The notes: generated by a model not told the origin, from the sequence alone. DNA of 64,000 bases from RGIG4034 sp045576455 (GCA_045576455.1 JAZNGM010000035.1:17647-81646); one strand, 5' to 3'. Shown: positions 26,058-35,977, counted from the first letter of the stretch. Numbers and translations are program-made.

Positions 26058-27872
26058 CTATTTTGAATTTTTGATTTTTTCATCAAGCTCCTGCAAATAC
26101 ATCCAGCGCTCCATTTTTTCAAACAACGCCTGTTCCAAATGTTCCTTTTCTTCCGTGAGCGCCTGTAGCTTTCCATATTGTGTGGCACATGTCAGAATTT
26201 CCTTATCAAGACGCTCAATCTCTTGTTCCATTGCAGCTATATCCTGCTCTATAGTACTGTATTCGCGTTGTTCCTGATACGTAAACTTAAGTTTTGCCTG
26301 ACGCGGTTTCGTCTTTGTATCCGCATCCGTTGCCAAATCGCCTGCGCCGTTCTTTATCCTTGCCGCTTCAGCATTTTCTATACGCTCAAGTTCCCGTTCC
26401 CTATAGTCCGTATAATTGCCTTCCTGTTTTTCAATTACTCCATTATCCCTGAAAACAAGCAGACCTGTTGCTACCTTATCCAAAAAATAGCGGTCATGGG
26501 AAACGGCTATTACAATTCCTTCAAATTGCAATAAATAATTTTCCAAAATAGTAAGTGTTTTAATATCCAAATCATTGGTCGGCTCGTCCAGTATCAATAC
26601 ATTCGGCGCACTCATTAAAATCTTAAGCAAATATAATCTTCTTTTTTCTCCGCCGGAAAGCTTTCCGATTAGAGAATACTGCATATCCCCGGTAAAAAGA
26701 AATCTTTCACACATTTGCGAAGCAGTAATTACACCTTCCCGGGTCTGTATATATTCCGCTATATCCCTTACATAATCAATAACCTTTTTGGTTTCATCCA
26801 GTTCTTCATTTTCCTGGGAAAAAACACCATACTTTACGGTTGTTCCATATTCTACATATCCTGCGTCCGGCTCCGACTGCCCGGTCAAAACCTTAATCAA
26901 TGTAGATTTACCGCACCCGTTCGGACCAATTATGCCGATGCGTGCGTTCTGTAAAAATATATAATCAAAATCTTTAAACAGTAATTTGTCACCATATGCC
27001 TTGGAAACACCATGCAATTCAACCGTTTTCTTCCCCAGACGGGAAAAAGCACTGCTTATATTAACTTCCCCATCGATTTCAAGTTCCGGTCTGTCCCGGA
27101 GTGCTTCGAAACGTTGAATATGTGCTTTTTGTTTTGTAGAACGCGCTCTCGCACCCCGAAGCATCCATGCAAGTTCAATGCGATACAGATTTTTATTTTT
27201 CTGTTCTTTTGCAATTAACTCTGCTTCACGTGCTGCTTTCTGTTCTACATATTTTGAATAGTTAGCCTGATATGTGTATATTTTTCCTTTATCAAGCTCC
27301 CATATTTTATTGGTTACTTCGTCAAGAAAATACCGGTCATGGGTAATCATGACAAATGCACCTTTATACTTTTTCAGCATATCCTGTAACCATTCAGTCA
27401 TTTCGCTGTCAAGATGGTTTGTCGGCTCATCCAGAATCAGTATATCGGACGCGGTTAAAAATGTTTTTACAAGTGCAGCCCGCTTTCTCTGTCCACCGGA
27501 AAGTATGGAAGGATTAACCGATGCATCCGTAATACCCACTTTACGCAACATGGCTATAGCTTCACCTTCCAGATTACGGTATTCTTCTTCTGCTATCTTG
27601 CCATCAAGCACATTATCAAGTAATGTTTTCGTATTATCAAAAACAGGTATCTGGGGTAGATAGGCAATTCTTAAGCCTTTACCCATGGTAAGGATTCCTT
27701 CATCCGTACCTTCTTCTCCTGCCAATATGCGCAGTAACGTGGATTTACCGGTTCCGTTAATGCCAATAAGTCCTATTTTATCATTTTCATGAATACTTAA
27801 ATTTATTTCATCAAAAAGCTTACGAATGCCATATGACTTCGTAAGCTTTTCAGCTACTAAAAGATTATTCAT
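26058..27872 (-). CDS. ABC-F family ATPase, Uup-like
   Basis: The 604-residue protein has two ATP-binding cassettes: GINGTGKSTLL / LSGGQRKRAAL / ILILDEPTNHLD, then GPNGCGKSTLI / LSGGEKRRLYL / VLILDEPTNDLD. The interdomain arm (KYVEQKAAREAELIAKEQKNKNLYR, then RARSTKQKAHIQRF) and the C-terminal coiled coil (about 515-600) fit the Uup branch, which acts on ribosomes or on branched DNA. It lies 23 bases after the protease gene and is probably co-transcribed with it. Unlike the ABC-F at 10.4-12.3 kb it has no long leader, which suits a constitutive housekeeping role. Confidence 0.9.
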   Translation of the reverse strand: MNNLLVAEKLTKSYGIRKLFDEINLSIHENDKIGLIGINGTGKSTLLRILAGEEGTDEGILTMGKGLRIAYLPQIPVFDNTKTLLDNVLDGKIAEEEYRNLEGEAIAMLRKVGITDASVNPSILSGGQRKRAALVKTFLTASDILILDEPTNHLDSEMTEWLQDMLKKYKGAFVMITHDRYFLDEVTNKIWELDKGKIYTYQANYSKYVEQKAAREAELIAKEQKNKNLYRIELAWMLRGARARSTKQKAHIQRFEALRDRPELEIDGEVNISSAFSRLGKKTVELHGVSKAYGDKLLFKDFDYIFLQNARIGIIGPNGCGKSTLIKVLTGQSEPDAGYVEYGTTVKYGVFSQENEELDETKKVIDYVRDIAEYIQTREGVITASQMCERFLFTGDMQYSLIGKLSGGEKRRLYLLKILMSAPNVLILDEPTNDLDIKTLTILENYLLQFEGIVIAVSHDRYFLDKVATGLLVFRDNGVIEKQEGNYTDYRERELERIENAEAARIKNGAGDLATDADTKTKPRQAKLKFTYQEQREYSTIEQDIAAMEQEIERLDKEILTCATQYGKLQALTEEKEHLEQALFEKMERWMYLQELDEKIKNSK

Positions 27873-27895
27873 CTTATTCCTTTCACTTAACCGTA

Positions 27896-29494
27896 TTAAT
27901 AATAATTAAGTTCTTCATCAAAAAATTGTATATATCCCGTCAAAATATCTTCAAGTGTTATGGCGCAATAATGTTTCTCGCCGGCATAAGTATATATATA
28001 ACTAACCATTGCAATAAGATTACCATATCCGTCAAAAACAGCCGAACCGGAAGAACCGGAATATACTGCTGCCGAAATAGTTGTTATATACTTAAGTTTC
28101 GAATAACATTTTGGCATATAATTATTAGGCAGATATTCATCGGTTTTTAACTCTATAACATGGCCGGTTTTATCTTTTTTCCAAACGGTTCCGTCTGTTT
28201 TTAATGTTCTAAATCCGACTGAAACATCTTGGGGATTATCAATTGTATCAACATATCCCTTATTAATATGTACCGTCATCAATGTTTCTACAAATTCCTT
28301 GGACAAATCAGCACGTTTCACACTTACAAAAGAAACATCTATACCGTCCATACTTCCGACGGTTTCACCCTTAACCGTAGTCCCGTCATAAAAGGAAATT
28401 TCCAGATTATCTTTATTACTCGTTACATGGCGGTTTGTACAGATAATAATTTCTTCATCCGTAATTTTAACAATATAACCACTGCCCCGGCTTTTATTTG
28501 GTATTACAATTACGACGATAGAAGGTTCAAAATTTTCAAGAACCATTTTGATATCACTTGATTCAAAGGTTCCGCTATCATATAAATTGTAGGCACCTAC
28601 TATATTATCCTCGTTACGGTGCAACTCTTTCCGGTTTATTTTCTCCTGTAAATCAAGTCTGTCAAGCACATGGACCGTTGAGGTTGTATGGGAAGAAAAA
28701 CCGTACTTGTCTGTTGACGTATAGATAATTTCATAATCTCCTGCTGCCGTTAAATCAACATTCGTAGCATCTACCTTAATATCATAAGTTAAATCGCCAT
28801 CCGTTTCGTCTACGGACTTAACATTGTGCGTTTCATAATCAAGCTCAAACCCACATGCTACATAATACTCTTCTGTTCCGGAAAGTACCGGCGGTGTATC
28901 TACGATTACCGGAACACGGCATTTTGTAACATTACCGTTTGCATCTGTTGCACATACTATTACGTCGTAAGCACCGTTTTCTTTATAGCAGACCGCATTA
29001 CCATACCCATCCCCTTCAAGTCCGGTTGTAATCTCGACTTCAACTTCACCGCTTAAATCATAACTATCAAAAACAAAATAACCGATGTCATAAGCACAAT
29101 TATTTTGCAGATAAATATCATCCGTATTTACCGTTACCTCAGGAGGGGTCGTGTCTTCAATAATAATTTCAAAAGTTTCCTTCTGAAAAGCATGCGTTAC
29201 CGGTATAAGATATGTTCCGACCTGATTTTCCTTAACCGAAGACATATCCATTTCTGTTACTTCCAAAGCATATTTATTACCCGAAACATAATCTTTAAGT
29301 GTATAGCTTATCTCTTCACCCAGCTCATAAACAACGCTGCTTTCCAATATTTTTACAGGAACAAAATATGTTAATACAGCAAAAGTGCCTATTATTCCTA
29401 AAACTACCGCAGAGATAAATATGACAGAAAATATAATTATGCGTTTTTTTAATGACAACTTAGGCTCATCTATCACATTATCATTTGTATCCAT
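27896..29494 (-). CDS. Membrane-anchored Ig-like/trypsin-like serine protease
   Basis: The 532-residue protein has one N-terminal helix (about 19-44) with the body outside. Residues about 50-280 hold three beta-sandwich, Ig-like repeats (FEIIIEDTTPPEVTV, CRVPVIVDTPPVL, DYEIIYTSTDKYG), as in DUF5011/HYR-type modules. Residues about 315-530 are a trypsin-like domain with the full triad: H356 (TNRHVTS), D386 (DGIDVSFV) and S482 (GSSGSAV). It resembles HtrA-type proteases without a PDZ domain; the Ig-like repeats sit where a spacer to the cell wall would be. The substrate is unknown. It heads a two-gene unit with the Uup-like gene. Confidence 0.85.
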   Translation of the reverse strand: MDTNDNVIDEPKLSLKKRIIIFSVIFISAVVLGIIGTFAVLTYFVPVKILESSVVYELGEEISYTLKDYVSGNKYALEVTEMDMSSVKENQVGTYLIPVTHAFQKETFEIIIEDTTPPEVTVNTDDIYLQNNCAYDIGYFVFDSYDLSGEVEVEITTGLEGDGYGNAVCYKENGAYDVIVCATDANGNVTKCRVPVIVDTPPVLSGTEEYYVACGFELDYETHNVKSVDETDGDLTYDIKVDATNVDLTAAGDYEIIYTSTDKYGFSSHTTSTVHVLDRLDLQEKINRKELHRNEDNIVGAYNLYDSGTFESSDIKMVLENFEPSIVVIVIPNKSRGSGYIVKITDEEIIICTNRHVTSNKDNLEISFYDGTTVKGETVGSMDGIDVSFVSVKRADLSKEFVETLMTVHINKGYVDTIDNPQDVSVGFRTLKTDGTVWKKDKTGHVIELKTDEYLPNNYMPKCYSKLKYITTISAAVYSGSSGSAVFDGYGNLIAMVSYIYTYAGEKHYCAITLEDILTGYIQFFDEELNYY

Positions 29495-29518
29495 ATCTTG
29501 TTCCTTTCGTAAAATTAA

Positions 29519-30838
29519 TTATTTTGCAAAAATAAAGCTTTCTATCTTACATAATTCTCTTCCGTCAAAAGCATCCTTAATCCAGGATTTCATTCCGGTT
29601 TCAAAGGTAAAGTATACGGCATGTCTTCCCGTAATGGCAGGAAGATTAATCTTAAGAACACTGTCATTCGGCGTAATTCTTCCCGTTCCGATAATTTCCC
29701 CGTCTTCACTGTCAAGATGTACATGCATATTACCTACCTGACCGCTTCCAAGCTGGTTAACGAAAAGTGTAACACCGGTATTGGAATAATCTTCACCAAA
29801 ATCAAAGTACTTATATCCGATAACACTGCCACCGGCTATATTAATAATCGGACGCTTGAAAATGCTCATTTCTCCTACATAACAACCACCTTTAAGTACA
29901 CAGGCAAGTTCTGCTTTTGTTTCCTGATACGGAGATAAGCTTTCTGAGAAACCGAGAGAGGTAGTTTCTACCTGTTCAATCGTTCCGTCCTCTTTAATTT
30001 CAATTCTTTCTACACATCCGCGACGTGACATACAGGTATTGTTTGTCATTCTGTGATAGAAAACATACCACTGGTCTTTAATCTTACAGATAGAACCATG
30101 ATTGTTACCTGCAGGATAATCTACTCCGCTATCCACAATTACGCCTCTGTATTCAAACGGTCCTGTCGGACTCTTAGAAGTTGCATATACAAGCTGGCTT
30201 GTTGTCTGTGGCGAATAAATCAAATAATATAAATCATTTACTTTTCTTGGAGAGCATGCCTCAAAAAATCTGAACGGCTCTTCTGCCGGAATAAAATCTT
30301 TCTGATATGTACCCGGTAATACTTCATACATGTTATCCTTATTTACTTCAAACATATAAGAGTGAAGATATCCACAGTATACATATACTCTTCCGTCGTC
30401 ATCCACAAGAACGCCCGGATCAATCATTATTCTTTGTTTAAGATCCTCTATATCCGTTTCCTCTGACTGATACTGGGATACCACTTTAAAAGGTCCCTCC
30501 GGATGATCACTTACCGCAACACATCCATACGCCCCTACAATATAGGCATACAAATAATACTTACCATCTTTTTCCACGACATCAGGGGCAAACAACCGGT
30601 TTCCGGTCCACGGTGTATCTGATTCATGGTCTCTGTCTGCCTTTGTATGGAATGCATCTCCATGGCATACCCAATGGTCAAGGTCATCAACAGAAGCTGA
30701 CCATACCTTTAATTTGTAATCACAAAAATCTTCTGAATTCGGATGATCGTGTGAACCGTAAATGTATACTCTGTCTCCGAATACTCTGGGTTCTCCGTCC
30801 GGGATATATTCCCATTCCGGTAAATATGGATTTGGCAT
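29519..30838 (-). CDS. Glycoside hydrolase family 43 (arabinofuranosidase/xylosidase type)
   Basis: The 439-residue protein starts with the GH43 five-blade propeller. Likely catalytic residues are D14 (IPDGEP, base), D140 (MIDPGVLVDDDG, pKa modulator) and E193 (FFEACSPR, acid). Residues about 325-439 form a beta-sandwich, probably a CBM6-like carbohydrate-binding module (VIGYKYFDFG, HAVYFTFETG). There is no signal peptide, so it acts in the cytoplasm on imported oligosaccharides and likely removes arabinose or xylose. AAGGAGG precedes the ATG. It lies 12 bases after the YhaN-like gene, although the two functions are unrelated. Confidence 0.88.
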   Translation of the reverse strand: MPNPYLPEWEYIPDGEPRVFGDRVYIYGSHDHPNSEDFCDYKLKVWSASVDDLDHWVCHGDAFHTKADRDHESDTPWTGNRLFAPDVVEKDGKYYLYAYIVGAYGCVAVSDHPEGPFKVVSQYQSEETDIEDLKQRIMIDPGVLVDDDGRVYVYCGYLHSYMFEVNKDNMYEVLPGTYQKDFIPAEEPFRFFEACSPRKVNDLYYLIYSPQTTSQLVYATSKSPTGPFEYRGVIVDSGVDYPAGNNHGSICKIKDQWYVFYHRMTNNTCMSRRGCVERIEIKEDGTIEQVETTSLGFSESLSPYQETKAELACVLKGGCYVGEMSIFKRPIINIAGGSVIGYKYFDFGEDYSNTGVTLFVNQLGSGQVGNMHVHLDSEDGEIIGTGRITPNDSVLKINLPAITGRHAVYFTFETGMKSWIKDAFDGRELCKIESFIFAK

Positions 30839-30850
30839 ATTTTTTCCTCC

Positions 30851-33592
30851 TTACATCCTGCTTTCATGGCAGGTAAAATATATTATCTGGTAACTTTTTG
30901 AAATTTCTTTTAATAACATAACTGCTTTTTTAATCTTTGCTTCATCAAGATTAACAAACGGATCATCTAATACAATGAACGGCTTTTCCTCTTCATACAT
31001 AACATCAATTAACGCAAACCGTAAGCATATATCAATAAAGTCCTGATAACCGCTGCTTAAAGAAGTAACCGGCCTTTGCATACCCTCTTCTATCTTGGTA
31101 AGGTTGATATTAGCATCTATAGAGAAATCCTGTGCTGCGTCCGGAACTATCTTATTGTAATAAAAACAAAATCTCTCCATAACCGGTCTTGTATATTTTG
31201 TATTCAGGTTTTCTTTTGCCATTTTTAAATACTCGCCCGTTTTGGATACCAGTTTATACAACTGTTCTTTTTCGCTCTTTTTAATAAGAAGTCCCTCAAG
31301 CTCTAACTCTTTTTCACTTATCAGCATTCTCTTTTCATTAAGCTCATTAAGTCTGTCATTGTACATTTTAATGGCTTTTTCGGTTTCTTCCATTTCCCTT
31401 ACAACCATATCCATGTTGTTGCTGATTTCTTCCGAAGACAATAACATCTCTTCTTCCGGTGTATCAGGGGATAAGACTACCGGATGCTCTTTTTCATAGG
31501 ACAGTTTAAGCTGTTCCCTTCTTAAAAGTTCCTTATCCGCCCGGACAATCAAAAGAATCTGTTCTTTCATTTCCTGAAGTAATATCGGGATTTCTCTATC
31601 CGTTTCCCCTTTTACTTCAGTAATGAATGTCGTTATTTTGTCTTTTATCCTGCTATACTTTTCCCGTGCTGTAACAAACTTATCGTTTTTTTCTTTTAAA
31701 ATGCTATATTGTGCACTATCCTGTTCCAATCTGTTAAAGCAGTCATCTATATTATCCATGGATACCTCTTTACCGGGATAATAGCTTAATATATATTGCT
31801 TTAAAGAAGCAAAACCATCCTTAATTTTCTCTTCGTAATTTTTACCTGCATACTCTCTCTTTTTAGCAAGTAAAGACTTATAATCTTCACCGGCCTGCTT
31901 AAACTGATATAAAGCATCCAATGCCGTTTCCCTGCTAAAAGGAATACCGTACTTAGCAAAAAATACATGAAACTCTTCCATAAGAGACGCTATTTTGTTT
32001 TCTTCTTCATTTAGTGCTTCCAATGTTTGCTGATAAACCGTTGAATTATCTATTATATCCGGTGTGTCATAGTCGTCATCATCCTCATATAATATCTTTT
32101 CTTTTCCAAGGTTCAATACAAAGGCTCCTGTCAGCACAAGTAATCCGGCGGCAACCACTATAATTCCGGGTACTAGCTTAATAAAAGAAATACCGGCACC
32201 TGTAAGAATCAGTAATGCTGCAAAAATAAACATAAGGTTTACCTTTTTAGCCGTTTTATTTAAATTCTCTTCCTGCTTTTTTCTTGCTTCTTCCTGTTTC
32301 TTAAGCAGTGCAACCTGATTTTTTTCATCTTCAACTTGTTTTATTATCTCAAGCTGGTTACGCTTGTTGCTGATATCACCCTGTCTTTTTATTAAATCAT
32401 TCCAACCGGATATTTTAGCATTAATTTCCTCTGTTTCTGCAAAACCGTCAGGATATTTACTGTTTAAGCGGCGTATCTTTTCTTCATCCAGGGATTCTTT
32501 TTCTGTTTTATCGGAATGGATAAGCATATTTAACGCAGTAACTTCTCTCCGCTTTTCCTGAAGAGATTCTCTGCTTACCGCACCATTTATAAAAATTCCT
32601 TCTAACGAAAATAACGTTATCTCCGCCTCTTTTGATAACTCATTTTCCGCCATCGCAGCTTCAAAACTTTTCATCTTACCGGCATCTGAAAGCATAAGGT
32701 CAAGTATTTCCTCCGTTGGAGCTGTACCTTTATAATACGCCTCCAAAGCTTCTTTTTCCTCACGCTGTTCTTTAAGCTCTGCACAAAGTCTAAGATAATT
32801 ATCCTTCCTTGCGGTTTTTTCTTTAAGCACACCTGCCTTGGTAAAATCGGACCTTAACTTATCTATTTCTTCTTGCTGTACTTTGTACTTTTCCTTTTCT
32901 GCTTTTAACAGGTTCTCATTTTCCGCTATTGTCGCATCCAATGTCTGGGTTTGCCTTATTTCTTCATGGAGCATGGAAATTTTATCATTAAGCTTCCTTA
33001 TCTCTCCCGTTTGACGTGTCGGTGTCAGTGTATTAAGAATATTCGTAAGATATTTCTGTACATTCTCATAATTATTGACATCATCCGTTGCATCCGTTAA
33101 ATTGCCTATTTTGGCACTGATGCTGTCTGAAACGGATTCTTTACCGTTTTCATGCACCTTACAATCGTTCTGGGCAATATAAATAGAACGTAAAAAGGAC
33201 GCTGCATCAATGAGAAAAAGTTCTTCTCCTATATTTGATGCGGTATAATCTTTTGAAATAAGGTTTGTATTCTTATCCCTTAGTTCAACAGTATCATCTT
33301 TTTCCTTATTTCCGAATATTTTTATTAATTCATACTGTTTATGGTTTGCTTCAAAAACAATTCTTCCACCATAAGTACCCTTATTCCAGGGACGGTATTT
33401 TTCTCTCTCCCTTTCGGATGAGTTACGTTTTGTTTCATCTGAAAAACCATAAAACATAACTTTAATAAAGGTGGCAAGTGTACTCTTTCCCCACCCGTTC
33501 TCTTCCATAAGTATGTATGGATTTTCCTTAAAAGAAATATTAAATTGTGATAGTTTTCCGAAATTTTCAATATGACAGGAAATCAACTTCAT
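30851..33592 (-). CDS. YhaN-like SMC/Rad50-type AAA ATPase
   Basis: The 913-residue protein has an N-terminal Walker A (ENGWGKSTL, about residue 32) and a C-terminal Walker B (KPFIVLDDPFVNLDEA) with a signature-like SSGYQDF. Long coiled coils lie between them, as in Rad50/SbcC. Two adjacent hydrophobic helices (about 455-500: VNLMFIFAALLILTG and GIIVVAAGLLVLTG) interrupt the coil, a feature of the YhaN group rather than SbcC. With the nuclease encoded just upstream (4-base overlap) it would form a membrane-associated DNA end-processing complex. That role is inferred from Rad50/Mre11 homology. Confidence 0.88.
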   Translation of the reverse strand: MKLISCHIENFGKLSQFNISFKENPYILMEENGWGKSTLATFIKVMFYGFSDETKRNSSEREREKYRPWNKGTYGGRIVFEANHKQYELIKIFGNKEKDDTVELRDKNTNLISKDYTASNIGEELFLIDAASFLRSIYIAQNDCKVHENGKESVSDSISAKIGNLTDATDDVNNYENVQKYLTNILNTLTPTRQTGEIRKLNDKISMLHEEIRQTQTLDATIAENENLLKAEKEKYKVQQEEIDKLRSDFTKAGVLKEKTARKDNYLRLCAELKEQREEKEALEAYYKGTAPTEEILDLMLSDAGKMKSFEAAMAENELSKEAEITLFSLEGIFINGAVSRESLQEKRREVTALNMLIHSDKTEKESLDEEKIRRLNSKYPDGFAETEEINAKISGWNDLIKRQGDISNKRNQLEIIKQVEDEKNQVALLKKQEEARKKQEENLNKTAKKVNLMFIFAALLILTGAGISFIKLVPGIIVVAAGLLVLTGAFVLNLGKEKILYEDDDDYDTPDIIDNSTVYQQTLEALNEEENKIASLMEEFHVFFAKYGIPFSRETALDALYQFKQAGEDYKSLLAKKREYAGKNYEEKIKDGFASLKQYILSYYPGKEVSMDNIDDCFNRLEQDSAQYSILKEKNDKFVTAREKYSRIKDKITTFITEVKGETDREIPILLQEMKEQILLIVRADKELLRREQLKLSYEKEHPVVLSPDTPEEEMLLSSEEISNNMDMVVREMEETEKAIKMYNDRLNELNEKRMLISEKELELEGLLIKKSEKEQLYKLVSKTGEYLKMAKENLNTKYTRPVMERFCFYYNKIVPDAAQDFSIDANINLTKIEEGMQRPVTSLSSGYQDFIDICLRFALIDVMYEEEKPFIVLDDPFVNLDEAKIKKAVMLLKEISKSYQIIYFTCHESRM

Positions 33593-34713
33593 ACGGTAAT
33601 CTCCTCTCCCGAAAGTGCTCTTATGCCCATTCTGATTATTTCGTTTTTCATATCTTCGTCCATCGTATCATCTGCACGGACTAATCTTATAAACTCTCCT
33701 TTTAAGGAGGCGTCATGTTCATATTGTGTATAATCAATTTTAAGCTTTGTTTCGTCATAAAGCTTAACAAAATAATAATCCTGAATAAAATGATTGAGAA
33801 TAAAGTCTGTATTTATCTCGCACTCTACAAATAGACTTCCCGTCAATACTATTTTAATCATACTGTCGGAAGAATATTTTTTATCATTAAGTACTTTACG
33901 GACACGGTCTGTCATATCATTGGAATTACCTGCATCCGTCACATCCACTTCCACCGTATATATATTTCTCTTGGCAAAAGGTATGAACGTATCCGTAAAC
34001 TGTCCGTTTTCTTCATCAATATTAAGTAAGACAAAGCCATGCTCCCCACATTCATCAAAGCCTCTTCCCTCAAGACAACCCGGATAACAATAAACGCCTC
34101 TTGCATCAATATTACCTCTCATATAGGCATGAATATGTCCAAGCGCTAGGTAATCTATCCCTTTGTTCTTAAGTCCGTTTATATGAATTACTTCTGCCTT
34201 ATCTTTTACATTATAATCTACATGCTGACCATGCAACGTAACAATATTAAAATCCCTTGCGTTTAAGGAAAGCGCATTATAGATAGTATTACTATTTATA
34301 CCATTTAATTCCGTCGCCGTTATTACTACCTTAACCGTTCCTTCCGGATTAATGGTATAAGACGTCAATTCATCACTGAATAATTTCAGGTTATGAGGCT
34401 TTGCTTCCATAGAAACCTCCATGGAAGCAAAATAATCATTGGCATCATGATTACCCTTAAGATAATAAAAATCTATCTCAGGGTTATTAACAATATTATA
34501 ATAGACGGTATTTCCTGCTGTTTTACTAATCGTATTCGTATCAAATAAATCCCCGGCAATGATAATTGCCCGGACATTATTATCCTTAGCATACGAAACC
34601 ATTCTCTCGAAGGTTTTCAGTAACTCGGCCTTCCGTTCTTTTCTTTTTTCCGAATCAAGATTTGCGGACAATTTTGAATCAAGATGTAAATCCGCACAAT
34701 GAATAATCCTCAT
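33589..34713 (-). CDS. YhaO-like Mre11/SbcD-type metallophosphoesterase
   Basis: The protein is about 374 residues and carries the calcineurin-like metal motifs DLHLD (near the N-terminus), GDLFD, GNHD and GHIHA. Together they form a two-metal nuclease site. I favour ATG 34713 (MRIIHCADLHLDS), which has GGGG seven bases upstream and matches the family start. An ATG four codons earlier has no ribosome site. It overlaps the YhaN-like ATPase gene by four bases and is its predicted partner subunit. Confidence 0.88.
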   Translation of the reverse strand: MRIIHCADLHLDSKLSANLDSEKRKERKAELLKTFERMVSYAKDNNVRAIIIAGDLFDTNTISKTAGNTVYYNIVNNPEIDFYYLKGNHDANDYFASMEVSMEAKPHNLKLFSDELTSYTINPEGTVKVVITATELNGINSNTIYNALSLNARDFNIVTLHGQHVDYNVKDKAEVIHINGLKNKGIDYLALGHIHAYMRGNIDARGVYCYPGCLEGRGFDECGEHGFVLLNIDEENGQFTDTFIPFAKRNIYTVEVDVTDAGNSNDMTDRVRKVLNDKKYSSDSMIKIVLTGSLFVECEINTDFILNHFIQDYYFVKLYDETKLKIDYTQYEHDASLKGEFIRLVRADDTMDEDMKNEIIRMGIRALSGEEITV

Positions 34714-34740
34714 ACTAGTCCCCATAACAATATAATTTTC

Positions 34741-35205
34741 TTATTCTGCTAACTCAGAAGTACAATGTGGACAACGTGTCGCCTTAATACTGATTTCTGA
34801 CTGGCAGAAAGGACAGGTCTTGGTTGTAGGTGCTGCCGGTTTCTCTTCTTTCTTCTTTTTACCAAGATCTGCTACCTTATTCATTCCCTTAACCATAAAG
34901 AATACAATAAATGCCATTATTATGAAATGAATAAGTCCGGTAATAAACTTACCGTAATTAACTGTAGCTAGTCCTAATTCCTTAGCTTCTTCCAAAGTTT
35001 TAGGAATTTCAATTCCCGTTGTATCACCTAAAATGATAAACAAGTTAGAGAAATCCGTATCTCCGATAACAAAACCGATAAGTGGCATAAAAATATCATT
35101 AACCAATGATGAAACCAGTCCGTTGAATGCTGTACCGATAATCATACCTACAGCCAAATCAATCATGTTACCACGCATAATAAACTTCTTAAATTCTTTA
35201 AACAT
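34741..35205 (-). CDS. mscL: Large-conductance mechanosensitive channel with C-terminal zinc ribbon
   Basis: Residues 1-118 are a normal MscL: MFKEFKKFIMRGNMIDLAVGMIIGTAFNGLVSSLVND forms the amphipathic helix and pore helix TM1, and LIHFIIMAFIVFFMVKGMNK is TM2. The channel opens under membrane tension and releases solutes on osmotic downshock. After a Lys/Glu/Pro linker, residues 131-148 form a zinc ribbon (CPFC...CPHC with Cys at 131, 134, 145, 148) in place of the usual C-terminal helical bundle end. The tail would sit in the cytoplasm as a pentameric cluster. The gene is a single unit. Confidence 0.95.
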   Translation of the reverse strand: MFKEFKKFIMRGNMIDLAVGMIIGTAFNGLVSSLVNDIFMPLIGFVIGDTDFSNLFIILGDTTGIEIPKTLEEAKELGLATVNYGKFITGLIHFIIMAFIVFFMVKGMNKVADLGKKKKEEKPAAPTTKTCPFCQSEISIKATRCPHCTSELAE

Positions 35206-35292
35206 TTTATCCTCCTCATGTAAAAAATTTCACCATAACGGCACTGTTATTTTATCATACTATATCACATTTTGCCATTTGTTTATAAAATA

Positions 35293-35343
35293 AGAAGGTG
35301 TATTTCAAGACTTGAAATAATATCGCATCTTAAAATACACCTT
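35293..35343 (-). terminator. Terminator between the 35.4-kb gene and mscL
   Basis: AAGGTGTATTT and AAATACACCTT form an 11-bp stem with a long, partly structured loop. T-rich sequence follows on the minus strand. Confidence 0.6.
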
Positions 35344-35354
35344 TACTTGTTAGC

Positions 35355-35816
35355 TTACTGCTTAAATTTCCCAAAAGATTTTATATCACTCATATAAAGT
35401 ACTGTAGTTCCGGCATCATAATCCGCTAAAATAAGTTCAAAAGTTTCACCTTTTTCTAAGTCAGTACAAAACCGGATTTCACCCTTCATTCTTAATGTAA
35501 AACCATCATATTTATAATTACAGAACGTAAATGGCTGCGGATCATTAGGGTACTTCATATTAGGGAAATCTTTATACTCTTTACCATTAACGAAAATACT
35601 TCCCTTTACAATATACTGTTTACCAATCCCAATCCGTCTGTGTTTATAGACATCAAATTCCACCAGTGCCTCTTCACCTGTCTCTGCATACATCATGAAA
35701 CTTCCTTTATAATGTACCGGTCTTATATAAAACAATAAACCGATGGGAATGGCTATTATTATTAATATAATAGTGATTGTAATAATCTTATTCTTATGTT
35801 TTATTATTGTTTTCAT
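35355..35816 (-). CDS. Membrane-anchored protein of unknown function (153 aa)
   Basis: A Lys-rich start is followed by one hydrophobic segment (IITITIILIIIAIPIGLLFYI, about 10-30) and a beta-rich extracellular domain of about 120 residues. That domain contains YKGSFMMYAETGEEALVEFDVYKHRRIG and a C-terminal LYMSDIKSFGKFKQ. I do not recognise the family. It is a single gene with its own terminator and is followed upstream by decayed sequence. Confidence 0.7.
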   Translation of the reverse strand: MKTIIKHKNKIITITIILIIIAIPIGLLFYIRPVHYKGSFMMYAETGEEALVEFDVYKHRRIGIGKQYIVKGSIFVNGKEYKDFPNMKYPNDPQPFTFCNYKYDGFTLRMKGEIRFCTDLEKGETFELILADYDAGTTVLYMSDIKSFGKFKQ

Positions 35817-35929
35817 TTTTACCTCTGATTCCCTTTTTCCTTATCTGTAATTCTATTACAAAAACCATAACAGAGTAAACTACTATTTGCTACCCTTTAT
35901 GCACGAAACGACATTTTTTGGTATGAATG

Positions 35930-35977
35930 GTCATTTCTTCTCATCAAGATAAAGCTGTACTCTATTATAAATTTTGT
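35930..35977 (-). pseudogene. Remnant of a solute-binding-protein C-terminus
   Basis: On the minus strand the frame DKIYNRVQLYLDEKK-stop resembles the last residues of the two SBPs upstream (VIDNRVQIYLYETN) and of the 3.1-kb SBP (LQSRVNLYLNEIK). An in-frame TAA precedes it and nothing further upstream matches. It looks like the tail of a third tandem copy, mostly deleted. The match is only about 14 codons long. Otherwise the stretch 35817-36233 holds hairpins and no gene I can support. Confidence 0.45.
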
